This document shows positions 8,939-17,504 of a DNA stretch of 40,171 bases, in pieces. How positions within the stretch are numbered: the first letter of the stretch is position 1; each line of letters opens with the position of its first letter. The notes beneath the pieces are model-generated. The model was given only the letters and a program-made list of their open reading frames with translations, had not been told where the DNA came from and did no database searches. This DNA is from Hyphomicrobiales bacterium (GTDB lineage: Bacteria; Pseudomonadota; Alphaproteobacteria; Rhizobiales; Beijerinckiaceae): NCBI GenBank assembly GCA_025358745.1, contig JANYIH010000022.1, forward strand, positions 1 through 40,171. Reading direction: 5' to 3'. The translations under genes were made by a program, and so were the position numbers.

Positions 8939-10566
8939 CGTCGCGCCGCCGCCAGCGCGGCGAGCCACACCGCGAGCGGCGCCGCCGTCTGGCTCAACCC
9001 CACCAGCGCCGACATCCGCCGGTCGCCCCCGCCCGCCAGCGCCAGCGCTTCCGTCGTCAGCGTGGCGACGCGCCCGCCGCCGGCGAACAGGGTGGCCAGA
9101 TATTGCGCCGCCGAGACCGCAAAACCGATCGCGAAGGCCAGCGTCAGCGGCGCGCGCAACAACGGCAGCTTGACCCGCCACAACGCCGCGTTCGGTCCAA
9201 CCCCGAGCGCCGCCGCCGCCCGGGCGTATCGAGAATCGAGCGCGCGATAGGGGTCGGCGAGCGCCAGCAGCACATAGGGAAACACGAACAGCAGATGCGC
9301 CCAGGCGACGGCGGCAAGCGTCCCGTCGAGCCGCGTCCAGGCCAGCACGGTCTGCATTCCGAACAGAAACGCGATCTGCGGCGCCAGCAGCGGCAGGCAG
9401 ACCGCCCCCACACGGGCGCGCTGGCCCCCACGCTGCTCGCTCTCCAGCCAGGCCACGGCGAGCGACAGCGAGGCGAGCGACGTCGCGGCGCCCAGCGCCG
9501 CAGTCGTCGCGAGCGGCCCCGCCAGTCGCCCGCTCTCCCGTATGGCGAGCGCCAGCGTCCAGGATTGCGGCAGCGCGAGGGGAAACGGCCAGCGCCAGGC
9601 GAAAGCCCACACGATCATGCCCGCCAGCGACGCGAACCCCAAGGCAAGCGTCGCCACGCCCGCCCACGCCCCGGCCGCCAAAGCCGCATCGAGCCAAAAA
9701 CCGCGCGCCCCGCGCCGCGCCAAAGCGCGGCCGAGCGCGCCGACGCCGTGTTCCGCGCCAAACCACGCCACAGCGGCGGCCAGCGTCAGCCCGAGTTGCA
9801 GCGCCGCCGCCGCCTCGCCGACAAAGAGGTCGTCGAGATCGGGCGACAGCAGCCAATGCAGCGCCAGCACCGCCAGCGGCGCGGGATGTGAAGGCGCCAG
9901 CGGCAGCGCCATGTCGACATTGCCCAGGCCATAGGCCAGCACCGCGAACACCGGCAGCCGGATGCGCCGGTAAAGCTGCGGCGCGACGATGAAAGCGAAG
10001 GCGCGGCCCGGCCCGTGGCCGAGCGCGCGGGCGGCGCGAAGCTCGGCTTGCGCGGGAAATTGCGCCCGCGCCGCCGCGCCGACAGCGAGCAGAAACGGCG
10101 TCTCCTTGACGATGAGGCCGAGCGTCAGCGCCAAGCCATTGGCGTCGCCGACCAGCGCAAGATCCGGCGGCGCGTTCCAGCCCGTCGCCCAGGGGCTCGC
10201 CAGCCGCGCCAGCCAGCCGCTCGGCGCGAGCAGAAACGCCAGACCGACGGCGATCGCCGAATGCGGGCTCGCCAGCAGCGCCGCCAGCGCCCATCCGCCG
10301 GGCGCCCGGCGCGCCAGTAAGGCCAGCGCCAGCGCCAGCGAAATCGCCGTCGAGGCGAGACCGACGCCGAGCGTCAGCCGCACGCTCGCCCAAAGGCCGG
10401 GCTCCGCCAGCAGCCGCCGCCAGGGATCGAGGCTGAACGCCGCGCTCCCTAGCGCCGGCAGATAGCCGAACGCGGCCGCCAGCGTCACCCCCAATCCGGC
10501 CAGCGTCGGCGCGACGATCAGCGCCAACGCCAGCGCCTGCGCCGGATTGACGCCCTTATTGCCCAT
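8935..10566 (-). CDS. ynjC: ABC transporter permease with duplicated permease domain (YnjC-like)
   Basis: 543 aa polytopic protein with two EAA-loop-like segments (ELRAARALGHGPGRAFAFIVAPQL and RYARAAAALGVGPNAALWRVKLPLL); 4-nt overlap with the ATPase gene. Confidence 0.85.
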   Translation of the reverse strand: MGNKGVNPAQALALALIVAPTLAGLGVTLAAAFGYLPALGSAAFSLDPWRRLLAEPGLWASVRLTLGVGLASTAISLALALALLARRAPGGWALAALLASPHSAIAVGLAFLLAPSGWLARLASPWATGWNAPPDLALVGDANGLALTLGLIVKETPFLLAVGAAARAQFPAQAELRAARALGHGPGRAFAFIVAPQLYRRIRLPVFAVLAYGLGNVDMALPLAPSHPAPLAVLALHWLLSPDLDDLFVGEAAAALQLGLTLAAAVAWFGAEHGVGALGRALARRGARGFWLDAALAAGAWAGVATLALGFASLAGMIVWAFAWRWPFPLALPQSWTLALAIRESGRLAGPLATTAALGAATSLASLSLAVAWLESEQRGGQRARVGAVCLPLLAPQIAFLFGMQTVLAWTRLDGTLAAVAWAHLLFVFPYVLLALADPYRALDSRYARAAAALGVGPNAALWRVKLPLLRAPLTLAFAIGFAVSAAQYLATLFAGGGRVATLTTEALALAGGGDRRMSALVGLSQTAAPLAVWLAALAAARR

Positions 10567-11734
10567 ACCGCCGACGCCATTCTCCCGCGATCTTCGTCAT
10601 CCACGAGGGGTGCGGCTCCAGCAGCACCGGCCCCAGATCGGTCGGCGCGGCGGGCTCGGCGGGCGCGGCGAACGCCTTGCGCTGCTCCGGGCTCAGCTTG
10701 TCGGGATCGAGCACGTTATAGGCGCCGAGATAGGCGATGTCCTGCGCATGCGCCTGTGTGGCGGGATCGAGCAGGAAATTCGCCAGCGCCATCGCCGCCG
10801 CCTTGTGCGGCGAGTTATAGGGGATTGCGACGAAACTGGTGTTGCCGAGCGAGCCGTCGGCGAAATTGGTCGCTCTCACGGTCGCGGGCAGACGTCCCGC
10901 CCTTGCCGCGACCGCCGCCTCCAGCGGGTCGAAGGCCAATGCGAAATCGACCTCGCCGTCGTTGAGCGCCTGGATCAGCGCCGGCTCGTTCAAGGGATAT
11001 TGCCGCCCCTGGCGCCAGAGCGCATCCCGCACCGCGTCGCACCACGCCCACAGGGGCGCGCTCTGCGTCGCGAAGGCGGCGTCGTCGGCGGGTTGGCTCA
11101 GCCGCGCGGCGTCGGGCGCGAGGTCAACCAGGATCTGTTTGAGGAAGCTCGCGCCCATGAAGTCGTGCGGATCGGGATAGGTGAACCGGCCGGGATGCGC
11201 CTTGATCCATTCGGTCAGGGCGATGAGCGAACGCGGCGGCGCGGCGACTTTGGCCGAATCGTAGATGAGAACGAATTGAGCCAGCCGCCACGGCGATTCG
11301 TAGCCCTCCGTCGGCACCGCGAAGTCCACCACGTTCGAGCGTTTATGCGTCGCGTCGATGAACCTCGCGTTGGGTAGATCCTGCACGAACGGGCCATAGA
11401 GCAGCCCCTTCTGCTTCATCGACAGAAAGTTCGGCCCGTTGATCCAGATCAGATCGACCGAACCGTCGGCGTCGCGCCCGGCCCCTTTTTCCGCCAGTAC
11501 CCGCGCGACCGCTTCGCCGGTGTCGGTCAGCTTCACCTGTTTGACGGTGACGCCGTAGCGCGACTGCATCTCGCCGCCCGCCCAGGCGATGAAAGCATTG
11601 GTGCGCTCGTCGCCGCCCCAGGCGTTCCAATAGACCGTCTCGCCTTTCGCTTTGGCGAGCGTCGCGTCCCAGTCCGCCCGCGCCGGGCCGAGGGTCGCCA
11701 GGACCAGGGCCGCGGCAAGAATCCGTTTCATCAT
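10556..11734 (-). CDS. ynjB: ABC transporter periplasmic binding protein (YnjB-like)
   Basis: Signal peptide MMKRILAAALVLATLGPARA; WDATLAKAKGETVYWNAWGGDERTNAFIAWAGGEMQSRYGVTVKQVKLTDTGEAVARVLAEK is recognisably YnjB. Confidence 0.9.
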   Translation of the reverse strand: MMKRILAAALVLATLGPARADWDATLAKAKGETVYWNAWGGDERTNAFIAWAGGEMQSRYGVTVKQVKLTDTGEAVARVLAEKGAGRDADGSVDLIWINGPNFLSMKQKGLLYGPFVQDLPNARFIDATHKRSNVVDFAVPTEGYESPWRLAQFVLIYDSAKVAAPPRSLIALTEWIKAHPGRFTYPDPHDFMGASFLKQILVDLAPDAARLSQPADDAAFATQSAPLWAWCDAVRDALWRQGRQYPLNEPALIQALNDGEVDFALAFDPLEAAVAARAGRLPATVRATNFADGSLGNTSFVAIPYNSPHKAAAMALANFLLDPATQAHAQDIAYLGAYNVLDPDKLSPEQRKAFAAPAEPAAPTDLGPVLLEPHPSWMTKIAGEWRRRYGQ

Positions 11735-12354
11735 TTTCCTTCACTACCTGCGAACGCGAGCCAGCCCCAACGCCAGCGCATCAAAGTGGTGAGCGCGCAC
11801 AGCGCCGCGAATGTCCAGGCCAGCGCGGGAAAGGCGGCGGACCACAGGCACATCGCGACGAAGGCGGCGAGCGTCTCGGCCCCCTCGGTCAGGCCGCCGA
11901 GATAATAGAGTCCCTTGGCCGGGAACGCCGGCGCTTTCAACCCCCGCTCGGCGGCCAGCGCGGCGAAGGCGAGAAAGCTCGAACCCGTGCCGATGAAAGC
12001 CGCCAGCAGCGCGGCGGCGGGCAGCGCGTTGCGTGGGGGATCGGCGAGCGCAAAGCCGAGCGGCACGAGCGCGTAAAAGACGAAATCCAGCGCGATGTCG
12101 AGAAAGGCGCCGCGTGCGGTGGCCCCGAGCCGTCGCGCCAGCGCCCCGTCGAGCCCGTCGCCAAGCCGGTTCGCCAGGATCAGCGCCAGCGCGGTCTTAT
12201 AAGCGCAAATCGCCAGCGCGCCGGCCGCCGCCGCGCCGAGCGCGAAGCCCGCCAGCGTCACGGCGTCGGCGCTCACCCCCGCCGCCGCGAGCCGCGCGGC
12301 GGGCGGGTCGAAGGCGCGACGCAGCCAGGGTTGCAGGCGCGCGTCGAACATCAT
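11731..12354 (-). CDS. ynjF: CDP-alcohol phosphatidyltransferase family protein (YnjF-like)
   Basis: CDP-AP motif NRLGDGLDGALARRLGATARGAFLDIALD (DxxDGxxAR...GxxxDxxxD); 4-nt overlaps with both neighbours. Confidence 0.87.
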   Translation of the reverse strand: MMFDARLQPWLRRAFDPPAARLAAAGVSADAVTLAGFALGAAAAGALAICAYKTALALILANRLGDGLDGALARRLGATARGAFLDIALDFVFYALVPLGFALADPPRNALPAAALLAAFIGTGSSFLAFAALAAERGLKAPAFPAKGLYYLGGLTEGAETLAAFVAMCLWSAAFPALAWTFAALCALTTLMRWRWGWLAFAGSEGK

Positions 12355-14492
12355 CCGCCCCGCGAATAAGCAAACAGCCGCCGCGCCAGTCGCAGCGCGC
12401 ACGGCGAGGCGTGTTCGCGCCGCCAGTTCAGCGCGACCGCCGCCCCCGCCTCGCTCCAGCCGGGGTAGGGATGGATCGCCGCCATCACCTTCTTCAGCCC
12501 CAGACCATGCCGCATCGCCAGCGTGAATTCCCCCAGCATCTCGCCCGCATGCGCGCCGACGATGGTCACGCCGAGAATCCTGTCGCGGCCGGGCGCCGTC
12601 AGCGCCTTGACGAAACCGCGCGTTTCGCCCTCGACGATGGCGCGGTCGAGTTCGCTGAGATCGTAGCGCGTGACTTCACAGGCGATCCCCCGCTCGCGCG
12701 CCTCCTGTTCGCTCAGGCCGACGCGGGCGACCTCCGGCGCCGTGTAGATGACGGCGGGGAACGCCTTGAGTTCAGCGCGAAATGGACGCAATGGCGCCAG
12801 CAGCGCATTAATCGCCGCCCGCGCGCCATATTGCCCCGCCGCATGGGTGAATTGCAGATCGCCCAGCACGTCGCCGGCGGCGTGGATCGTCGACAGCCGC
12901 GTCCGCAGCCGCGCATCGACGATCAATCGCCCGTTCTCCAGCAAGCCCAGCGCCTCCAGCCCAAAGCCCGCCACGCGCGGCCGCCGCCCGACCGCGACCA
13001 GCACGCGGTCGAACGCGATCTCGCGCCCGTCCGCCCGCCGCGCCAGCCCCGGCGCGAAGCTCGCCAGCGCGGCGCCTTCGATCACCTCGACACCATCCTC
13101 GCGCAGCGCTTGCGCGATCGCCGCCGAGGTCTCCCCGTCTTCGCGCGCCAGCACGCGCGGCGCGGCCTCCACCAGCGTCACGCGCGAGCCGAGCCGCTGG
13201 AACGCCTGCGCCAGTTCGCAGCCGATCGCCCCGCCGCCGACCACCAGCAGCCGCGCCGGGCGCTCGGTCAGCGACCACACCGTCTCCGAGGTCAGCGGCT
13301 CGGCCTGGATAAGGCCGGGAATCGGCGGCAGCGCCGGTTCCGCGCCGGTCGCGATCAGCAGCGCCCGCGCGCTCAGCCGGCGTCCCGCGACCTCGACCGT
13401 CCACGGATCGACGATTCTCGCCTCGCCGGCGACCACTTCGACGCCGAGGCCGCGATAGCGCGCTGCCGAATCATGCGGCGCGATTTGCGCGATGGTCGCG
13501 CGCACCCGCGCCATCACCGCCGGGAAATCCACTTCGATCCGCCCGCGCAGGCCAAATTTTTCGGGCGCCTCCGCCGCCAGCCGCGCTGCGCGGATCAGCG
13601 CCTTCGAGGGCACGCAGCCGGTGTTGAGGCAATCGCCGCCCATCGCGCCGCGCTCTATCAGAGCCACGCGCGCCCGCGACGCCGTCGCGACCGCGGCCGC
13701 GACCAGACCGGCCGAGCCGGCGCCGACGACGATGAGGTTGTAGTCGAACCGCGTCGGCCTGCGCCAGGCCGCCAGTCGCGCCCGCCCCTCGCGCCAGCCC
13801 ATCAAGGGCCGCGCCGCCAGCGTGACAAGGCCAAGACCCAGCAGGATCGCGAACGTCGGCAGGTCCACCACATCGCTCGGCCGCTGCACCTTCGCCAGCC
13901 GCGCGCCCGCCAGCACATAGAGCAGCGCGACGGGGGCGGAGCCGAGAAAACTCGTCGCCGCGAATTTCCACGCCGGCATCCGCGTCAGTCCGACGGCGAG
14001 ATTGACGACGAAAAAGGGAATCGCCGGCGTCAGCCGCGCCGCCAGCAGCCATAGCGCGCCGTCGCGCGCTACGCCCGCATCCACTTTGGCGACGAAAGCA
14101 GGAAACCGCGCCGCCACCGCCGCGCGCAGCAGATAGCGCGAGGCGAGCATGGCGAGCGTCGCCCCGCAGGCGCTTGAGGCCAGCACCAGCGGCAAGCCTA
14201 TCCACGGCCCGAACAACGCGCCGCCCGCGACGCTGATCGTCCAGGCGCCCGGCAGCGACAGCGCGGCGAAGGCGAGATAGGCGGCGAAATAGAGCGCGAG
14301 CGCGCCCGGCAGATGCGCGCCGACATCCTCGCGCCGCTCGCTCAGCCACAGGGAAATCCGATGCGCATCGGGCGCTAGCAGGAACGCGCCGGCCAGGATC
14401 GCAAGCGCGAGCGCGGCGAGCGCCCACCCGCGCAGCCGCCATGAAGGCGACGGCCGCCGTCCCAAAGCGGCGCGCGGATTGTTCTGCCTCAT
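12351..14492 (-). CDS. Fusion of TVP38/TMEM64 (DedA-superfamily) membrane domain with class I FAD/NAD(P) disulfide oxidoreductase
   Basis: 713 aa. N-terminal ~235 aa: ALYFAAYLAFAALSLPGAWTISVAGGALFGPWIGLPLVLASSACGATLAMLASRYLL. C-terminal part: FDYNLIVVGAGSAGLVAA, CLNTGCVPSK redox disulfide, GGGAIGCELAQAF NAD-binding, HAAGDV, dimerisation domain ending HPYPGWSEAG. Confidence 0.92.
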   Translation of the reverse strand: MRQNNPRAALGRRPSPSWRLRGWALAALALAILAGAFLLAPDAHRISLWLSERREDVGAHLPGALALYFAAYLAFAALSLPGAWTISVAGGALFGPWIGLPLVLASSACGATLAMLASRYLLRAAVAARFPAFVAKVDAGVARDGALWLLAARLTPAIPFFVVNLAVGLTRMPAWKFAATSFLGSAPVALLYVLAGARLAKVQRPSDVVDLPTFAILLGLGLVTLAARPLMGWREGRARLAAWRRPTRFDYNLIVVGAGSAGLVAAAVATASRARVALIERGAMGGDCLNTGCVPSKALIRAARLAAEAPEKFGLRGRIEVDFPAVMARVRATIAQIAPHDSAARYRGLGVEVVAGEARIVDPWTVEVAGRRLSARALLIATGAEPALPPIPGLIQAEPLTSETVWSLTERPARLLVVGGGAIGCELAQAFQRLGSRVTLVEAAPRVLAREDGETSAAIAQALREDGVEVIEGAALASFAPGLARRADGREIAFDRVLVAVGRRPRVAGFGLEALGLLENGRLIVDARLRTRLSTIHAAGDVLGDLQFTHAAGQYGARAAINALLAPLRPFRAELKAFPAVIYTAPEVARVGLSEQEARERGIACEVTRYDLSELDRAIVEGETRGFVKALTAPGRDRILGVTIVGAHAGEMLGEFTLAMRHGLGLKKVMAAIHPYPGWSEAGAAVALNWRREHASPCALRLARRLFAYSRGG

Positions 14493-14851
14493 GTTCCCGT
14501 CTTATCCGATTGCAGCCTTTTCGCACGCCCCGCGCGTCCCGTTACATCGCAGCGTCGCGCGGCCCGCCTATCGCGCGTCTCAGCTATGCATATAGAGGCT
14601 ATCTCGCGCGACCGAATTCGTTCCACAGTGTAGCCAAAGCGCGAATTTTTCGGATTATGACAAATTCTTGGCTTGTCCAAGGCCAATATCGCCCTCTCGC
14701 CATGCAAATGTCACATATCTTATCGCGTCGCAGCATTGACTTGTGCATCGCACCATGGTAGTTGAACATTCGTCAGGGCGAGGGAACGCTTGAACAGATC
14801 GGCGACGGCCGGCAGCGCGGGGGGCTTGGCGAACACCCTATGGAGCAAACC

Positions 14852-15010
14852 ATGAGCCTCAACTTCTTCCGCCGCTATTTCCACGCCCGCAATGTCTACT
14901 GGAACGTGGTGCGCGAGCTTTCCTGCTACACCGACCGCGAATTGCACGATCTCGGCATCGATCGCGCCGATATCCCCGACATCGCCAAGACCGCCGCCAC
15001 CCAGGCCTGA
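14852..15010 (+). CDS. DUF1127 (YjiS-like) small protein
   Basis: MSLNFFRRYFHARNVYWNVVRELSCYTDRELHDLGIDRADIPDIAKTAATQA; GGAG ~6 nt upstream of ATG at 14852 (an in-frame ATG also at 14840). Confidence 0.82.
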   Translation: MSLNFFRRYFHARNVYWNVVRELSCYTDRELHDLGIDRADIPDIAKTAATQA

Positions 15011-15088
15011 GGCGAGGCCGCGCGCCGGTCGCCGAACGCGCCGATCCCGGCTATAGGTCCCCCCAAGCGAACGAGCGGGGGGAATTTT

Positions 15089-16801
15089 ATGCGCGGGCTG
15101 ACGGCGGCGGGGATAGCCCTTGTAGTAAACGGCGCCGCCTGGGCGGCGCCCTCGCCCGAGGACGCGGCGAAAGCCGCACACCCTTCAGCCTGCGCCGATC
15201 TGCTCGCCGCGCCGCTCGGTCTGGCGCAGGTCGAGATCACGGCGGCGGCGCCGGCCGGGGCGAAAGACATCCCGGCTTGCGTGATTCGCGGCCAGGCCGC
15301 CCCCCGCACCGGCGCGGACGGCAAGTCCTACGCGATTCGCTTCGAAATGCGGCTGCCGCCGAACTGGAATGGCCGCTTCCTGCATCAGGTCAACGGCGGC
15401 AACGACGGCGCCGTCATCCCCGCGCTCGGCATCCCCGGCGACGCCAACGCCATCGACGGCCAGCCTGCGCTGGGGCGCGGCTTCGCCGTGCTGTCGAGCG
15501 ACGAGGGCCACGACGGCAAGGACCCCGCCAATTCCAGCTTCAAACTCGGCGCCGGCGCCGCCTTCGGCCTCGATCCGCAGGCGCGTGACGATTACGGCTA
15601 TGCGGCGGATGAGAAAATGGCGGCGGTCGGCAAGGCGATCATCGCCGGATTCTATGGCGTCGCGCCGGCGCGCTCCTACATGATGGGCTGCTCCAACGGC
15701 GGCCGCCACGCCATGGTCGCCGCCAGCCGCAGGGGCGAGGCTTACGACGGCTTCGTCGCCGGCGATCCCGGCTTCGATCTGCCCCGCGCGGCGATTCAGC
15801 ACGCCTGGGACGTGCAGAACTTCCTCACGATCGATTCCGACCTCGCCAACGCCTTCTCCACCTCCGACATGAACCTCGTCTCCGCCAAGGTGCTGGAAGC
15901 CTGCGACGGCCTCGACGGGGTCAAGGACGGCGTCGTCGCCGATCTCCGCGCTTGCCAGAAGACCTTCAGCCTGGAGAGCCTCGCCTGCAAGGGCGACAAG
16001 AGCGCGACCTGCCTGAGCGGACCCCAGGTCAAGGCGCTGAGCCGCGATTTCGAAGGCCCGCGCAATTCCAAAGGCGAACAGCTTTATTCCGATTGGCCGT
16101 TCGACGCGGGGCTGAGCGGGCGCAACTGGCGGTTCTGGAAACTGTTCTCCGGCATTCCCGCCTGGGACGGCAATCCGCTGATCGCGACTTTGGGCGCGGC
16201 TTCGCTGGCCGAAATCTTCACCACCCCGCCCACGGTCACCAAGGGCGACCCCGATGCGCTGCTGGCCTATCTCAACCATTTCGATTTCGATCGCGACGCG
16301 CCGAAAATCTACGCCCATGGCCCGTTCGAGGTGAACGGCCGGCAGATCGACTATTCCCAATCCGCCTGGGAGTTCATGACCCCGCCCGACGCCGACAATC
16401 CCAGGCTGGAGGCGCTGCGCAAGGCCGACCACAGGCTGTTGATCTACCACGGCCAGTCCGACCCCGTGTTCTCCTTCAACGCCACCGCGCGCTGGTTCGA
16501 ACGGCTCGACGCCAATCTCGGCGGCAAGGCCGCCGAGAACGCCCGCGTGTTCGCCGTTCCCGGCATGACACACTGCTCCGGCGGCCCGGCGACGGACGCG
16601 TTCGACGCGCTCGGCGCGCTGGTCGACTGGACCGAACGCGGCAAGGCGCCCGACCGCCTGCTCGCGCATGTGCGGGCCGACAACAAGGACGTCCCGGCGT
16701 CGTGGAGCCCCGCCCGCACCCGGCCGCTATGCCCATGGCCCCGCGTGGCGCGTTATGTCGGGGGCGATGTGGAGAAGGCGGAGAGTTTCGCGTGCAAGTG
16801 A
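15089..16801 (+). CDS. Tannase/feruloyl esterase family hydrolase
   Basis: Signal peptide; NWNGRFLHQVNGGNDG, nucleophile elbow GCSNGGRHAMVAA, LLIYHGQSDPVFSFNATARWFERL, GMTHCSGGP, all typical of the tannase family. Confidence 0.88.
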   Translation: MRGLTAAGIALVVNGAAWAAPSPEDAAKAAHPSACADLLAAPLGLAQVEITAAAPAGAKDIPACVIRGQAAPRTGADGKSYAIRFEMRLPPNWNGRFLHQVNGGNDGAVIPALGIPGDANAIDGQPALGRGFAVLSSDEGHDGKDPANSSFKLGAGAAFGLDPQARDDYGYAADEKMAAVGKAIIAGFYGVAPARSYMMGCSNGGRHAMVAASRRGEAYDGFVAGDPGFDLPRAAIQHAWDVQNFLTIDSDLANAFSTSDMNLVSAKVLEACDGLDGVKDGVVADLRACQKTFSLESLACKGDKSATCLSGPQVKALSRDFEGPRNSKGEQLYSDWPFDAGLSGRNWRFWKLFSGIPAWDGNPLIATLGAASLAEIFTTPPTVTKGDPDALLAYLNHFDFDRDAPKIYAHGPFEVNGRQIDYSQSAWEFMTPPDADNPRLEALRKADHRLLIYHGQSDPVFSFNATARWFERLDANLGGKAAENARVFAVPGMTHCSGGPATDAFDALGALVDWTERGKAPDRLLAHVRADNKDVPASWSPARTRPLCPWPRVARYVGGDVEKAESFACK

Positions 16802-16803
16802 GA

Positions 16804-16820
16804 GGGTTGCACGGCAACCC
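16804..16820. terminator. Candidate hairpin after the tannase gene
   Basis: GGGTTGC-ACG-GCAACCC, perfect 7-bp stem starting 3 nt after the stop codon, between convergent genes; no T-tract. Confidence 0.4.
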
Positions 16821-16947
16821 CACTTCATGGTCGGCCATGACGAGTCAATGGAAATGGCTCATGGCGCCTGGCTGCTCGCGTCTCCTCGCGGAAGCGTAAG
16901 CGCGCCCGCCCACGAGGCTGCGTGATTTCGTCGCGGGCGCACGCCCC

Positions 16948-17370
16948 TCAGCAGCCCGCCAGCCGCTCCAGCGCCTCGATCGCCTCGCGCGCCAGTTCCC
17001 ACGCGCGTGCGGCGGCGAGCACGTCGCGCAGATAGGGCTGTTGCGCGCGCCCCGGCCCGGCGTTGGCGCCGAGATAGACCAGCGCGCGGCGCGAGCCGCT
17101 TTCGCCGATCACCGGCTGAACCGCTTTGACGTATAGCCCCTCGCCGACGCCCTCGAAGCGGTCGAGCGCGGCGACGTCGGCGAGCGCGAGGTTCCACAAC
17201 ACGCCATGCACGCGGGCGGCCGGCGCGCGCGCGACGCTCAGCCAGCCCTCGCGCATGATTGTCAGGCGATGGCGCATCAGCCTCGCCCGGCCGAGTGGCG
17301 TCGAAAGCGGGCAGCGCGCGGCCATGGCGGCGCGGTCCATATTGGCGCCATAGGCGAAATAAAGCGGCAT
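16948..17370 (-). CDS. Gamma-glutamylcyclotransferase-like (GGCT fold) protein
   Basis: MPLYFAYGANMDRAAMAARCP...HGVLWNLALADVAALDRFEGVGEGLYVK; the YGxN motif and DRFEG are typical. Internal start of ORF 16948..17787. Confidence 0.8.
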   Translation of the reverse strand: MPLYFAYGANMDRAAMAARCPLSTPLGRARLMRHRLTIMREGWLSVARAPAARVHGVLWNLALADVAALDRFEGVGEGLYVKAVQPVIGESGSRRALVYLGANAGPGRAQQPYLRDVLAAARAWELAREAIEALERLAGC

Positions 17371-17419
17371 CGGACTCCTCTGGTCAGCGACGTCCAGGCG
17401 AAGACGCCCCTCACCCTGG

Positions 17420-17481
17420 CCCTCTCCCCGCGTAGCCCGTCTAAGGACGGGCGTCCTTCGACGCCCTATGCGGGGAGAGGG
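17420..17481. repeat. REP-like nested palindromic element
   Basis: Perfect 12-nt arms CCCTCTCCCCGC (17420-17431) / GCGGGGAGAGGG (17470-17481) enclosing a perfect 7-bp hairpin GCCCGTC-TAAG-GACGGGC (17435-17452). Confidence 0.75.
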
Positions 17482-17504
17482 GACGGAGGGGGCGGCGCCC
17501 GACC

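Noticed and set aside
12033-14054. 673-aa plus-strand ORF
   Set aside because: Antisense of the TVP38-flavoprotein fusion, which has clear motifs on the other strand.
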